Shown piece after piece: positions 14,982-23,130 of a stretch of DNA of 33,296 bases. The position numbers and the translations under genes are program-made. Position 1 is the stretch's first letter, and each line of letters opens with the position of its first letter. Source of the stretch: Vulcanibacillus modesticaldus (GTDB lineage: Bacteria; Bacillota; Bacilli; Tepidibacillales; Tepidibacillaceae); assembly GCF_001730235.1 (NCBI RefSeq), contig NZ_MIJF01000018.1, forward strand, positions 1 through 33,296, in the 5' to 3' direction. A model generated the notes under the pieces. It worked only from the letters and a program-made list of their open reading frames with translations, searched no databases and was not told where the DNA came from.

Positions 14982-15785
14982 TTAGGAAATTAAAGTGTGA
15001 AGTGTGATTTCTGGTCTTGAACCAAGTCGGATATTTAAAGCTGTTTGGCCTAATCCTTCATTAATGTAAAATGGTTTGTTTTCGTGAAAATTTAAGCCTT
15101 TTATTATTTTTTTGCGAGGTAATTTTCCCATTTTAATCAAATGAAATGGCTTTGGCCAAAAGATTTGACCGCCGTGGAAATGACCTGATAATAAATAATC
15201 AAAATGATAATTATTCATCTTGAGTACGATATTAGGATCGTGAGTTAAAACAAGATTGATCCCAGGTTTTATGCCCTCATACGACTTTTTAATATCACTT
15301 CGTTTTGTCTTATAATCATCTATTCCGATTATGTTAATGTCTTGGCCGTTGATGTTTATAACTTTATTTTCATTTCTTAAAACGACTGCACCTGTTTCTT
15401 CAATAATTTGTTGAAAATGATCAATTTTACTTTTTAATAAATAATCATGATTGCCAAATACTACATAAATACCATATTTGGGCTTCAATTGATGTAATAC
15501 AGATAAATAGTTTAAAAATTTATCAATACTTTTATACTTATCCAAATAATCACCTGTTAATGCAATAAGATCAATAGTGTTGTCTTCTAACTTTTGTTTG
15601 AGCTGTTTTGGAGTAACTGAAATTTTTTCCATATGCAGATCAGAAAGATGTAGGATTCGAATTGGAATCGTTGGTGTTTCGCTATTTAGCTTTAATTTGA
15701 TATGACTTAGGTTAGGATAGTAGGTATTTTTATGGGCACGATAATACAGATAAAAAATTGGTATTATTAATATTAACCAACTCAT
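14982..15785 (-). CDS. ykoQ: Membrane-anchored metallophosphoesterase (YkoQ-like)
   Basis: A 267-residue calcineurin-like phosphoesterase. An N-terminal hydrophobic segment (MSWLILIIPIFYLYYRAHKN) anchors it in the membrane. The catalytic domain has the canonical metal-binding series ILHLSDLHMEK (D-x-H), ALTGDYLDKY (G-D), VFGNHDYL (G-N-H-D), LTHDPN and SGHFHGGQIFWP (G-H-x-H). ATG at 15785 is chosen because AAAAGGTGATTAC lies just before it; an in-frame ATG at 15875 has no binding site. The substrate is unknown; related bacterial enzymes include lipid phosphoesterases (e.g. UDP-diacylglucosamine or undecaprenyl pyrophosphate hydrolase types). The pairing with ykoP and ykoN hints at a shared cell-envelope lipid role, which is inference. 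Confidence 0.83.
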   Translation of the reverse strand: MSWLILIIPIFYLYYRAHKNTYYPNLSHIKLKLNSETPTIPIRILHLSDLHMEKISVTPKQLKQKLEDNTIDLIALTGDYLDKYKSIDKFLNYLSVLHQLKPKYGIYVVFGNHDYLLKSKIDHFQQIIEETGAVVLRNENKVININGQDINIIGIDDYKTKRSDIKKSYEGIKPGINLVLTHDPNIVLKMNNYHFDYLLSGHFHGGQIFWPKPFHLIKMGKLPRKKIIKGLNFHENKPFYINEGLGQTALNIRLGSRPEITLHTLIS

Positions 15786-15932
15786 GTAATCACCTTTTTC
15801 TATAAAAATAAATAATTGTTGAAATACTATTTTGTAAAAAAGATACACAGTAAATGATAAACTACAATATATCATCTTGTATATAATTAATATATGGAAA
15901 TAATGTATATAACATAGGAAATACTAAAAAGA

Positions 15933-15952
15933 CTTACACTTATAAGTGTAAG
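15933..15952. repeat. 20-bp perfect palindrome upstream of ykoQ
   Basis: CTTACACTTATAAGTGTAAG is an unbroken palindrome in the AT-rich gap between ykoQ and the antiporter. It could be an operator for a dimeric regulator, or a hairpin. On the minus strand it is extended by a G-U and a G-C pair and followed by TTTTT, which is terminator-like, yet no minus-strand gene lies above it. Confidence 0.6.
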
Positions 15953-16072
15953 CCGTTTTATAATCCGATAATATGGATAATCGACACTTAAATGTAGATA
16001 TATAATTGCTATCGTATTACAATGGATGATATCTCGTTAATTGGGAAAAAGAGAATTTTAAGGGGGAACACA

Positions 16073-17941
16073 ATGGAACAGATTGAATTTTCACTTACTT
16101 CGTTACTCATCGTGACGATCCTATCTTTTTTTATACCAATTTTATTAAAAAAATTCAAAAGAGTATCTATTCCGGTAATTGTTGGAGAAATTGTAGTGGG
16201 AATGTTAATCGGGAAAAGTGGATTTGATATTATAGTTGTGGATGATTCATTAAGATTTTTACAGTTTTTCGGATTAGCATATTTGATGTTTACAGCCGGT
16301 CTAGAAATTGATTTTGAAGTTTTATTAAATAAAAACGTTGATACTAAAATCAAATCAAAAGTTAAATCATTATCCAATCCAATTATTCTATCAACGCTGC
16401 TCTTAACAATAACGCTAGTATTGGCATATATATCATCTTTAATTTTGAAAAAATATAATTTAATTAGTGATCCAATGTTTATGTCGTTAATAATCGGAAC
16501 TACATCATTAGGTATTGTTATGCCAACTCTTAAAGAAAAGAGATTATCGGGAACAAATTATGGGCAATACATAATCACAGGGGCAGTGATGGCAGATTTT
16601 GTAACAATGTTATTAATTTCTGTAGTTCTTTCGATTTTTGAGGGAGGGCTTACTCTCGATATTTTATTGGTTTTTGTTTTATTGGTGCTAGTGTTTGTTT
16701 TATATCGAATAAGTACGAGATTACAGGACAATCCTATATTTGCTGAATTGGCACATGGTACAACCCAACTAGGAATAAGAGGTTCTTTTGCAGTTATGTT
16801 ACTTTTTTTAGTTTTGACCCAATATATTGGAGTTGAAATGATTCTAGGAGCTTTCTTGGCTGGAATGGTTGTATCTCTAGCAAGCCAAACATATCGAGAG
16901 GAAATTTACCATAAATTAGATGCGATAGGATTTGGTTTTCTAATCCCCATCTTTTTTATCTTAGTAGGAGTAAATTTTGATTTTTCGGTTTTCATCAAAA
17001 ATCCAAAGGGACTATTATTAGTGCCACTATTATTTGTTTTGGTGTATGTTGTAAAAGGACTGCCTGCATTGCTCCTAAAATTAGTTTTTCCTTTTAAAGA
17101 GGCGGTTGCTGGAGGGGTACTTTTAACTTCAAAACTAAGTCTAACCATTGCTGCTGCAGCAATAGGTTTGCAAATTGGGGCGATTTCTGAGGAAGTAAGT
17201 GCAGCTATTTTGTTAGTTTCTATTTTAACTAGTATCATATCTCCAATTACCTTTGAGAAATTAATCCCTACTCAGGAAAATACTGAGGAAGAAAAACACA
17301 TTGTAATCATTGGTTCGACAAAACAGACTTTATTGTTAGCGAAAAGATTAGTAAAGGACGGTATCCATGTTTTAATAATTGAATCTAAACGGGATAAAGC
17401 TGAGGACATGTTGACAAGAGGAATTGAAGTTGTTTGGGGAAATGCTTTGGATATGGAATTACTTGATGAAATCGATATGGAAAATGCACGTGCTGCCATC
17501 GTCGGGACAGGTAATAACGAAGTCAATTTCCAGATATCTTGCCGAATAGTCAAACATTTTAAAAGAGAAGTAATTACTTTATTAGATGATCCGGTGTATA
17601 TTGAAAAAGCACAGAGTAACGAAAAAATAAGAGTCGTAAATCCTCATATGTCTACAGTAAGTTTATTAGAAACCATGATTCATCATCCACTTACTACAAC
17701 TATTCTTGAGGATAAACGGGATCTTCATATCGAAGAAGTAGAAGTTATTAACCCTTCTATAATTGGTAAAAAGTTACGCCATGTAAAAATGCCGGGAGAT
17801 ATATTAATATTTTCAATTTATCGTAATGGTGAAACCTTGGTTCCGCACGGCGATACAGAATTTGAACAGGGTGATATTGTACTTGTTGTAGGTACGAATA
17901 ATGATATTAAATACTTTTCGAAATTTGCATTAGATTCCTGA
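16073..17941 (+). CDS. Kef-type cation:proton antiporter with C-terminal RCK-like domains (CPA2)
   Basis: A 622-residue protein with an N-terminal CPA2-type transporter domain of about 12 helices (PVIVGEIVVGMLIGKSG, MADFVTMLLISVVL and AFLAGMVVSLAS are typical Na+/H+ exchanger segments), then a cytoplasmic TrkA-N-like domain from about residue 403 (KHIVIIGSTKQTLLLAKRL, VVWGNALDMELLDEIDM, AAIVGTGNNEVN) and a TrkA-C domain (INPSIIGKKLRHVKMPGDI, FEQGDIVLVVG). It probably exports K+ or Na+ in exchange for protons under control of the C-terminal domains. The Rossmann loop reads G-S-T-K-Q-T instead of GxGxxG, so nucleotide binding may be altered. AGGGGGA lies directly before the ATG at 16073; the frame's ATG at 16022 lacks a site. 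aroK follows after 39 nt, so the gene is likely first in the operon. Confidence 0.9.
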   Translation: MEQIEFSLTSLLIVTILSFFIPILLKKFKRVSIPVIVGEIVVGMLIGKSGFDIIVVDDSLRFLQFFGLAYLMFTAGLEIDFEVLLNKNVDTKIKSKVKSLSNPIILSTLLLTITLVLAYISSLILKKYNLISDPMFMSLIIGTTSLGIVMPTLKEKRLSGTNYGQYIITGAVMADFVTMLLISVVLSIFEGGLTLDILLVFVLLVLVFVLYRISTRLQDNPIFAELAHGTTQLGIRGSFAVMLLFLVLTQYIGVEMILGAFLAGMVVSLASQTYREEIYHKLDAIGFGFLIPIFFILVGVNFDFSVFIKNPKGLLLVPLLFVLVYVVKGLPALLLKLVFPFKEAVAGGVLLTSKLSLTIAAAAIGLQIGAISEEVSAAILLVSILTSIISPITFEKLIPTQENTEEEKHIVIIGSTKQTLLLAKRLVKDGIHVLIIESKRDKAEDMLTRGIEVVWGNALDMELLDEIDMENARAAIVGTGNNEVNFQISCRIVKHFKREVITLLDDPVYIEKAQSNEKIRVVNPHMSTVSLLETMIHHPLTTTILEDKRDLHIEEVEVINPSIIGKKLRHVKMPGDILIFSIYRNGETLVPHGDTEFEQGDIVLVVGTNNDIKYFSKFALDS

Positions 17942-17980
17942 ATATTTATGGCCACAAAGAGGTCTTAAGGATGTGTTTTT

Positions 17981-18496
17981 ATGAAAAATATAGACAAACA
18001 TATTATTTTAATTGGTTTCATGGGTTCCGGAAAAAGCTCAGTTGGGAGAGAGTTGGCTAAGCGGTTAAATGTGAAACATTTTGATACCGATGAAGAGATT
18101 GAAAAAAGTGAACAGCTGAGTGTCAAAGAAATTTTTGAAACTAAAGGTGAGCAATATTTCCGTCAATTAGAAAAAAAAATCTTTGAACTGACGATAAAAG
18201 CCTCTTTACCTGCTGTAATCTCAACTGGTGGTGGTTTAGTTTTATCTAAAAACAATAGAGAACTTATGAAGGATTCTTATGTAATATTCCTTGATACTTC
18301 AGCTAATGAGATCTACAATCGACTCAAAGATAACAAAGACCGACCGTTATTAAATAATGGAAAAGAGTTAACAACAACGATTACGGATATTTTGGGGGAA
18401 AGACAAAAAATTTATCAGCAAATTGCTGATTTAACAGTTGGCACTGATGGAAAACAGATTGAACAAATTGTTGACCAAATTTTATCCAAATTATAA
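17981..18496 (+). CDS. aroK: Shikimate kinase
   Basis: A 171-residue shikimate kinase phosphorylating shikimate at O3 for chorismate and aromatic amino acid synthesis. It has the Walker A loop GFMGSGKSSVG (about 12-22), the shikimate-binding FDTDEEIE, the STGGGLVL motif and the lid arginine in DRPLL. Length is normal. AAGGATG lies before the ATG. It follows the antiporter by 39 nt and precedes yqzE, as aroK (aroI) neighbours yqzE in Bacillus subtilis. No comG genes are seen between them. Confidence 0.96.
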   Translation: MKNIDKHIILIGFMGSGKSSVGRELAKRLNVKHFDTDEEIEKSEQLSVKEIFETKGEQYFRQLEKKIFELTIKASLPAVISTGGGLVLSKNNRELMKDSYVIFLDTSANEIYNRLKDNKDRPLLNNGKELTTTITDILGERQKIYQQIADLTVGTDGKQIEQIVDQILSKL

Positions 18497-18552
18497 ATGA
18501 ATAAAAAACTTAAATCTGTAGATACTAAATAGCAAAAAGGAGAGTATTTTCA

Positions 18553-18738
18553 ATGAGTGCCAACGATTTAGTTAAATATTTAACCGTTCAATTTGTTGAG
18601 CGTATAGATAATCCTAGATCGAAAAATTTAACTATTGATTATCATAATCCGAATCATGATTCATTCTCAACCCGTTGGTTTGGATTAATCCCTTTATCAC
18701 TAAAAATTATGGCTAGGCGATTTCAAAAAAATGATTAA
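18553..18738 (+). CDS. yqzE: YqzE-family small protein
   Basis: A 61-residue basic protein, MSANDLVKYLTVQFVERIDN, ending with FSTRWFGLIPLSLKIMARRF. The YVKYLTQQFVER...RWFGLIP pattern is the YqzE signature. Function is unknown; in Bacillus subtilis yqzE adjoins the comG competence operon and aroK, and the aroK link is kept here while comG is absent from the window. AAAAGGAGAG precedes the ATG. Confidence 0.82.
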   Translation: MSANDLVKYLTVQFVERIDNPRSKNLTIDYHNPNHDSFSTRWFGLIPLSLKIMARRFQKND

Positions 18739-18795
18739 AGTTGCATAGAAAGACTCCTTCTCGTTCATATTATTTCAGAGAGGGGGTGTTTTTCG

Positions 18796-19029
18796 TTGCC
18801 ACGAATCGCTATTGAGCAAAATTTACAACCTGTTAAAGATTATCTTTCAAACAACGGATATGAGGTAGTTGATTTAAACCAAAGTTTAGATCAAGTTGAT
18901 GCGATTGTAGTTTCTGGGCAGGATAAAGACGTTTTAGGAATGCAAGATATTACTTCTGAAGCACCGGTAATCAATGCTAATGGACTTTCTCCTGAAGAAG
19001 TGTATCAAAAAATTTCTGAGCGTTTCTAA
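18796..19029 (+). CDS. ykuS: YkuS-family (UPF0180) protein
   Basis: A 77-residue protein with MPRIAIEQNLQPVKDYLSNN, VDAIVVSGQDKDVLGMQDI and APVINANGLSPEEVY, matching the small YkuS/UPF0180 family of Bacillales. The TTG at 18796 is chosen because GAGAGGGGGTG lies about 8 nt upstream and no ATG is present. Function unknown. It is the last gene of the antiporter-aroK-yqzE cluster and is followed by a bidirectional terminator. Confidence 0.8.
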   Translation: MPRIAIEQNLQPVKDYLSNNGYEVVDLNQSLDQVDAIVVSGQDKDVLGMQDITSEAPVINANGLSPEEVYQKISERF

Positions 19030-19036
19030 ATATTTT

Positions 19037-19074
19037 AAAAAAAGAGCAATGGAAATCCTCCATAGCTCTTTTTT
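19037..19074. terminator. Bidirectional terminator after ykuS
   Basis: AAAAAAAGAGC pairs with GCTCTTTTTT (outer stem GAGC 19044-19047 with GCTC 19065-19068), with an inner stem ATGGA/TCCAT. A-runs and T-runs on both sides allow termination of ykuS and of the convergent minus-strand gene. Confidence 0.8.
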
Positions 19075-19900
19075 AATCCCAGAGATAAAAATTACCGAAG
19101 TTAATCATATCATTATATGAAATAAACCTGATTGAATCTAAGGATTCCTCATAAATCGCAATATATAGATTATTTTGCCACAAATGATAGCCGACTACAG
19201 GATATGCAAATTGCACCAGATTATTGTATTTGGATCCAACAAATAATATTTTATTCTCTTGTCCTAATAATTTGGTGATGTCAGTGCTACTTAATGGCTG
19301 AAGGTCAGTGGTACCCAATAACCAAAAAAGGTCATCATAAGGATCAAATATTAGCGATGTATTTAATAAAGACGCTTTTAGACTATCTGTGTTTTTAAGG
19401 TGATTATTTAATATTTTTTTTAATGAGGTTGTAACTAATTTTGGCAATATGTCTCCATTGGAAGCATCAATGTAAATATTTTCATTATTCAATTCCACTT
19501 TCCAAAAGTTCTCAATCGGAGAGTAGTATGTAAGAGAATTGAGTTCAATAGTTCTGAACCGGGGATCTAAAATTATGTTCTTACTGTAGGGACTGAGTTT
19601 ACCAAAACCATATTCAACGATATTAGCTTCAATTAGGTTATCATCAATATCAGTGAGAATATATCCACTAATATCATCGTTTGATAAATTATATACATAA
19701 AGACTATTTTGTTTATTTAATTTAATCTTTTTCATTTCAACTTTCGTATCTAAATTAATTATTTGTTTCAGCCATGAAATAATTTTATCATTATTTGTTT
19801 GTTTTGGAATACCATAAATAATTTGTTGTGATGCAAGTAATAAAGTCAAAATAATAAGTATCCTAAATAGATATTTATTAGACTTTTGAGTTTTCTTCAT
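19073..19900 (-). CDS. Hypothetical exported or membrane-anchored protein, 275 aa
   Basis: I do not recognise this gene. The product has a basic N terminus and a hydrophobic segment (LFRILIILTLLLASQQIIYG, residues 11-30) typical of a signal peptide or anchor, followed by an extracellular domain rich in Asn, Tyr and Asp. Repeated aromatic strands (ISGYILTDID, ENFWKVELNNENIYIDASNGDIL, QFAYPVVGYHLWQNNLYIAIYEE) suggest a mainly beta or PepSY-like fold; the phrase YIDASNGDIL resembles domains in exported regulatory proteins. There are no cysteines and no enzyme motif. GAGGTGAT precedes the ATG. It lies 178 nt downstream of yqhG in a separate unit. Confidence 0.6.
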   Translation of the reverse strand: MKKTQKSNKYLFRILIILTLLLASQQIIYGIPKQTNNDKIISWLKQIINLDTKVEMKKIKLNKQNSLYVYNLSNDDISGYILTDIDDNLIEANIVEYGFGKLSPYSKNIILDPRFRTIELNSLTYYSPIENFWKVELNNENIYIDASNGDILPKLVTTSLKKILNNHLKNTDSLKASLLNTSLIFDPYDDLFWLLGTTDLQPLSSTDITKLLGQENKILFVGSKYNNLVQFAYPVVGYHLWQNNLYIAIYEESLDSIRFISYNDMINFGNFYLWD

Positions 19901-20078
19901 TTCATCACCTCGCTTTTCTGATCATTGATATTTCTTGAATCATTTACTTTAACTAATTGCTTCTAGCTTCTTTTTTTTAATTCTAACTAAAATGGTTTGC
20001 AAAGTCTGTTACAATCTGTCGGTGATATGAATTTTTTTTAATTTTTTCTTTTCGTTTAATCCTATGATATTTTTGTCT

Positions 20079-20909
20079 TTATATGCTTATTTTATCTAAG
20101 TAAAAGATACCGAAATTAATTGGGCTCACTTCGATTTTTGGTGAATATTGCCATTTAACTTCTTCAATTCTTTTTTCTTTTTCGACAAGCAGCTCAATAT
20201 TTGTTTTATTTTCTGATTCAATTTCATAAAAAAGTTCTACCATTTTAAGCTCTTCTTTTAATCTTTCATTTGCTTCAATCGCCCAATTAAAATTTTGTTT
20301 ATGAATTTCATGGATAATCCATTCTTCTAATTGTAATGCCGCTTCCCGAATTGAAATAAACGGGGCGAGTGTTGAAACATTTGCTGGAAGGACTGGGCTT
20401 AGGTCTAATTGTTTTAAATATTGGTAAAAATTTTGTTTCATTTTACCTGTACCAAGGTCAATTCCAAGGGAAATCAGGAGATCTTTTTTCTGATCACTAA
20501 TAAATTCAACCTTATAATTAACTCCTAGCCAGGGACTAAGAGTATAGTAATTTGTTGGTATTTGTACACCGCGAATTTTTTGCTTCGGTTGTTGATATAA
20601 TCTAACCATTTTCCCTCTTTTTTTTGCGGAATTAAAAATTTGTTTCAGCCTTTCTGATCCAAATCGAATCTCTTCACCCCGAATACCTTCGGGAACTTTT
20701 TTCTGATCAAAAATAAATGTCATCGTTAGTGTTTCAGGTTCTGCACCTGTTCGTTCCACGAAAGTCCAATAATATGGTCGATTGGTTAAATCTTTGTCAA
20801 CTTCCACAGAAAGTTTAACCTCTAGATGTCCAGGTCCTTCTTCAATAAAATGGCATTGATGTATCATAAAATATCGTTTTAAATAATCCCTTACCCATAT
20901 TTGATTCAT
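20079..20909 (-). CDS. yqhG: YqhG-family protein
   Basis: A 276-residue protein with the YqhG pattern: MNQIWVRDYLKRYFMIHQCH, EVDKDLTNRPYYWTFVERTG, EPETLTMTF and a charged helical C terminus with a predicted coiled coil (ANERLKEELKMVELFYEIESENK). It is soluble with no signal peptide. The role is unknown in Bacillus. It follows yqhH by 14 nt with GGAGAGGTAA before its ATG, so the two form an operon as in Bacillus subtilis. Confidence 0.88.
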   Translation of the reverse strand: MNQIWVRDYLKRYFMIHQCHFIEEGPGHLEVKLSVEVDKDLTNRPYYWTFVERTGAEPETLTMTFIFDQKKVPEGIRGEEIRFGSERLKQIFNSAKKRGKMVRLYQQPKQKIRGVQIPTNYYTLSPWLGVNYKVEFISDQKKDLLISLGIDLGTGKMKQNFYQYLKQLDLSPVLPANVSTLAPFISIREAALQLEEWIIHEIHKQNFNWAIEANERLKEELKMVELFYEIESENKTNIELLVEKEKRIEEVKWQYSPKIEVSPINFGIFYLDKISI

Positions 20910-20923
20910 ACTAATTACCTCTC

Positions 20924-22618
20924 CTAAATTTTACCAATATTAGATAAACGACTCCTAAAGTCTTGTTCATCTTTAGAATTTATTAAAATTTCCATAATAT
21001 TATTTTCGATATTATCTAAATTTAATTTTTCTAAAATAGTCTCTAATGATCCGATAACATTTTCGAACATTTGAATTTTTTCATGGAGGAGAAACAAAAT
21101 ATGCTCTTCAATCGTTCCCTTTGTTGAAAGATTATATATATATACGTCCCTAGTTTGTCCTAGTCGATGGACACGCCCTATCCTTTGTTCAACTCTCATT
21201 GGATTCCATGGCATATCGTAGTTGATGATATGATTACAAAACTGTAGATTGATTCCTTCGCCCCCAGCCTCGGTTGCTACCATAACTTGGGCTTTTCTTT
21301 GAAACAATTCCATCATCCAATCCTTTTTTCCTCGATTAAAGCCACCACGATAAGGAACGGAGTATATTCCTTGTTCAGCGAGTTTGTTAATCAAAAATTC
21401 TTGGGTGGCCCTATATTCGGTAAAAATAATTACCTTATCATTTATCTTTTTGATCAATTTAATCACTTCATTGGCTTTAGATTGAAGTTCCACTTTTTTA
21501 GCAATCTGAACCAGTTTTAATATTTCATTCTTTAAAGTTTCATTTCCACCTGAATTCTTAAATAAATTAACTAGCGTGATAAATGCGGCATCACGACTAC
21601 TACAAATTTCTCTTTGTAGAGTAATTAGAGTAAACATATTTTTAAGATCACCATTAAATTTATGGTAATGTTCTTTAACAAAATTGGTGATTGCTTGGTA
21701 AAGTTCTCGTTCTTTAGGTGTAAGTTCAATTGGAATTGTATGTACAATTCGCTTTGGAAATTTTATTTCGATTTTTTTATCAGAGCGTTTGTTTCTGATC
21801 ATGACCTTTTCAATTTCTTTTCTTAATAGCTCTTTATTCTTAGGACTTCTTTTGTCTTTCATATGTTCTTTTTGAAAAGAATTAAATTTGCCAAAATGTC
21901 CAGGCTTTAATAAAGTTACGAGATTATATAATTCAGTAATATCATTTTGAATAGGGGTGGCGGTTAATAGAAGAATGAATTTTTTTTTGATATTATTTAT
22001 AAACTCCCAGTTTTTCGTCCGTCTGTTCTTTAACTTATGTGCTTCATCTACGATTAATAAATCATAGTGCTGTTTCATAATATGATTTCGATGAGGATTT
22101 CTTTTAGATGTATCCATCGATGCAACAATAATGTCGTATTTTTCCCACATCCATTCTTTTTTTTGAGCTACGGCAGGGATTCCAAATTTTTGGTTAAGTT
22201 CCCTTGTCCATTGAAGAACAAGTGAGGCAGGAACAAGAACCAGAACTTTTTTAGCTAATCCCCTTATTAGATATTCCTTAAGAATTAATCCAGCTTCTAT
22301 TGTTTTACCTAGCCCCACTTCGTCTGCTAAGATTGCTCTGCCATGCATTTCATTTAAAACTTTTTTAGCTGTTTCAATTTGATGAGGAAAAGGTGTTAGA
22401 TTTGGCAAATGATTCAAACATTGGAGCTCATTAAAATCTTTTACTTGTAATGCTTCTTCAGCTTGATAAGCTAAATGAAAAACATCCCATAAATCCCATG
22501 GTCCGTTCTGGGAATGGGAGCTTTGCAGCTCATAAATCCATTGTTGATGAAAGTGAATTGGTACAACAAGTTCTTCATTGATTTTAATGGAGTATGTTCT
22601 ATCTTTTTTATGTTGCAT
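20924..22618 (-). CDS. yqhH: SNF2-family DNA helicase/translocase YqhH
   Basis: A roughly 564-residue Swi2/Snf2-type ATPase. Visible motifs are Walker A ADEVGLGKTIEAGL, Walker B VDEAHKLKNRR, motif III LTATPIQNDITELYNLV, and the C-terminal helicase motifs VATEAGGEGINLQ, NYDMPWNPMRVEQRIGRVHRLGQ. These proteins move along double-stranded DNA and remodel bound proteins; YqhH itself has no well-established role. Upstream of the two consecutive ATGs, GGGG sits 4 nt before the first and 7 nt before the second (22618), which is chosen. It shares a short intergenic region with the divergent gcv riboswitch. Confidence 0.92.
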   Translation of the reverse strand: MQHKKDRTYSIKINEELVVPIHFHQQWIYELQSSHSQNGPWDLWDVFHLAYQAEEALQVKDFNELQCLNHLPNLTPFPHQIETAKKVLNEMHGRAILADEVGLGKTIEAGLILKEYLIRGLAKKVLVLVPASLVLQWTRELNQKFGIPAVAQKKEWMWEKYDIIVASMDTSKRNPHRNHIMKQHYDLLIVDEAHKLKNRRTKNWEFINNIKKKFILLLTATPIQNDITELYNLVTLLKPGHFGKFNSFQKEHMKDKRSPKNKELLRKEIEKVMIRNKRSDKKIEIKFPKRIVHTIPIELTPKERELYQAITNFVKEHYHKFNGDLKNMFTLITLQREICSSRDAAFITLVNLFKNSGGNETLKNEILKLVQIAKKVELQSKANEVIKLIKKINDKVIIFTEYRATQEFLINKLAEQGIYSVPYRGGFNRGKKDWMMELFQRKAQVMVATEAGGEGINLQFCNHIINYDMPWNPMRVEQRIGRVHRLGQTRDVYIYNLSTKGTIEEHILFLLHEKIQMFENVIGSLETILEKLNLDNIENNIMEILINSKDEQDFRSRLSNIGKI

Positions 22619-22695
22619 CATCAAACCCCATTTCGAAAATAATACTCAATAGTTAAAATTATTGATCTTTTAAGTCTTTCTTATGTACTTAATAG

Positions 22696-22725
22696 TATGT
22701 AGTTAATATATTCGATTTATGTAAA
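22696..22725 (-). promoter_or_regulatory. Possible SigA promoter for yqhH-yqhG
   Basis: On the minus strand TTTACA (plus 22720-22725), an 18-nt spacer and TACATA (plus 22696-22701). It lies about 75 nt before yqhH. The -10 box is weak. Confidence 0.35.
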
Positions 22726-22818
22726 CATTTAAAAGTTTGGAAAAAAACTATCATACGACAATATAAATTGATATAATATTTTTAAGGATATTCAAAAAGT
22801 TGAAAAAAGTTATTATAG

Positions 22819-22824
22819 TATAAT
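22819..22824 (+). promoter_or_regulatory. -10 box of the gcv riboswitch promoter
   Basis: A perfect TATAAT lies 14 nt before the first glycine aptamer. No good -35 is found at 17 nt; TTGAAA at 22800-22805 is only 13 nt away. Confidence 0.5.
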
Positions 22825-22837
22825 AAAGGCGTATGAA

Positions 22838-23048
22838 GGTAAAGGGAGAGACTACTTAAATGTAGCGCCGAAGGAGCAAGCTATATAGTGAATCTCTCAG
22901 GCAAAAGAACCTTTACTGGACGCAACTCTGGAGAGAGCTCATCTGAGCCGCCAAAGGGGAAACTTTAGTTAGCTAAGGGTAACTCTCAGGCAAAAAGGAC
23001 AGAGTAAAGAAAGGTGTCTTTTTCATCTTTTTTTGCCCTGTCCTTTTT
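22838..23048 (+). promoter_or_regulatory. Tandem glycine riboswitch with terminator
   Basis: Two consecutive glycine aptamers are visible. Aptamer 1 runs about 22838-22920, with GGGAGAG near its 5' end and the conserved CTCTCAGGCAAAAGAACC near its 3' end. Aptamer 2 runs about 22921-23003, with GGAGAGAG and CTCTCAGGCAAAAAGGAC. Each repeats the GCCG / CTCTCAGGCAAAA core. Downstream, AAAAAGGACAG (22992-23002) can pair with CTGTCCTTTTT (23038-23048) to form a terminator. Its 5' arm overlaps the P1 side of aptamer 2, so glycine binding should prevent termination and switch on the gcv genes. The remaining leader (23049-23130) is AT-rich with no other recognised element. Confidence 0.95.
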
Positions 23049-23130
23049 ATATGTTGTTTGATATTTTCCTTTTTTAATTCCTTTGTTATTGGAATACTGT
23101 TAATATACATATTTTATGGAGGTGGTTTAT

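Noticed and set aside
16009-16377. Minus-strand ORF opposite the antiporter
   Set aside because: It is the antisense shadow of the antiporter; codon and composition pattern follow the plus-strand gene.
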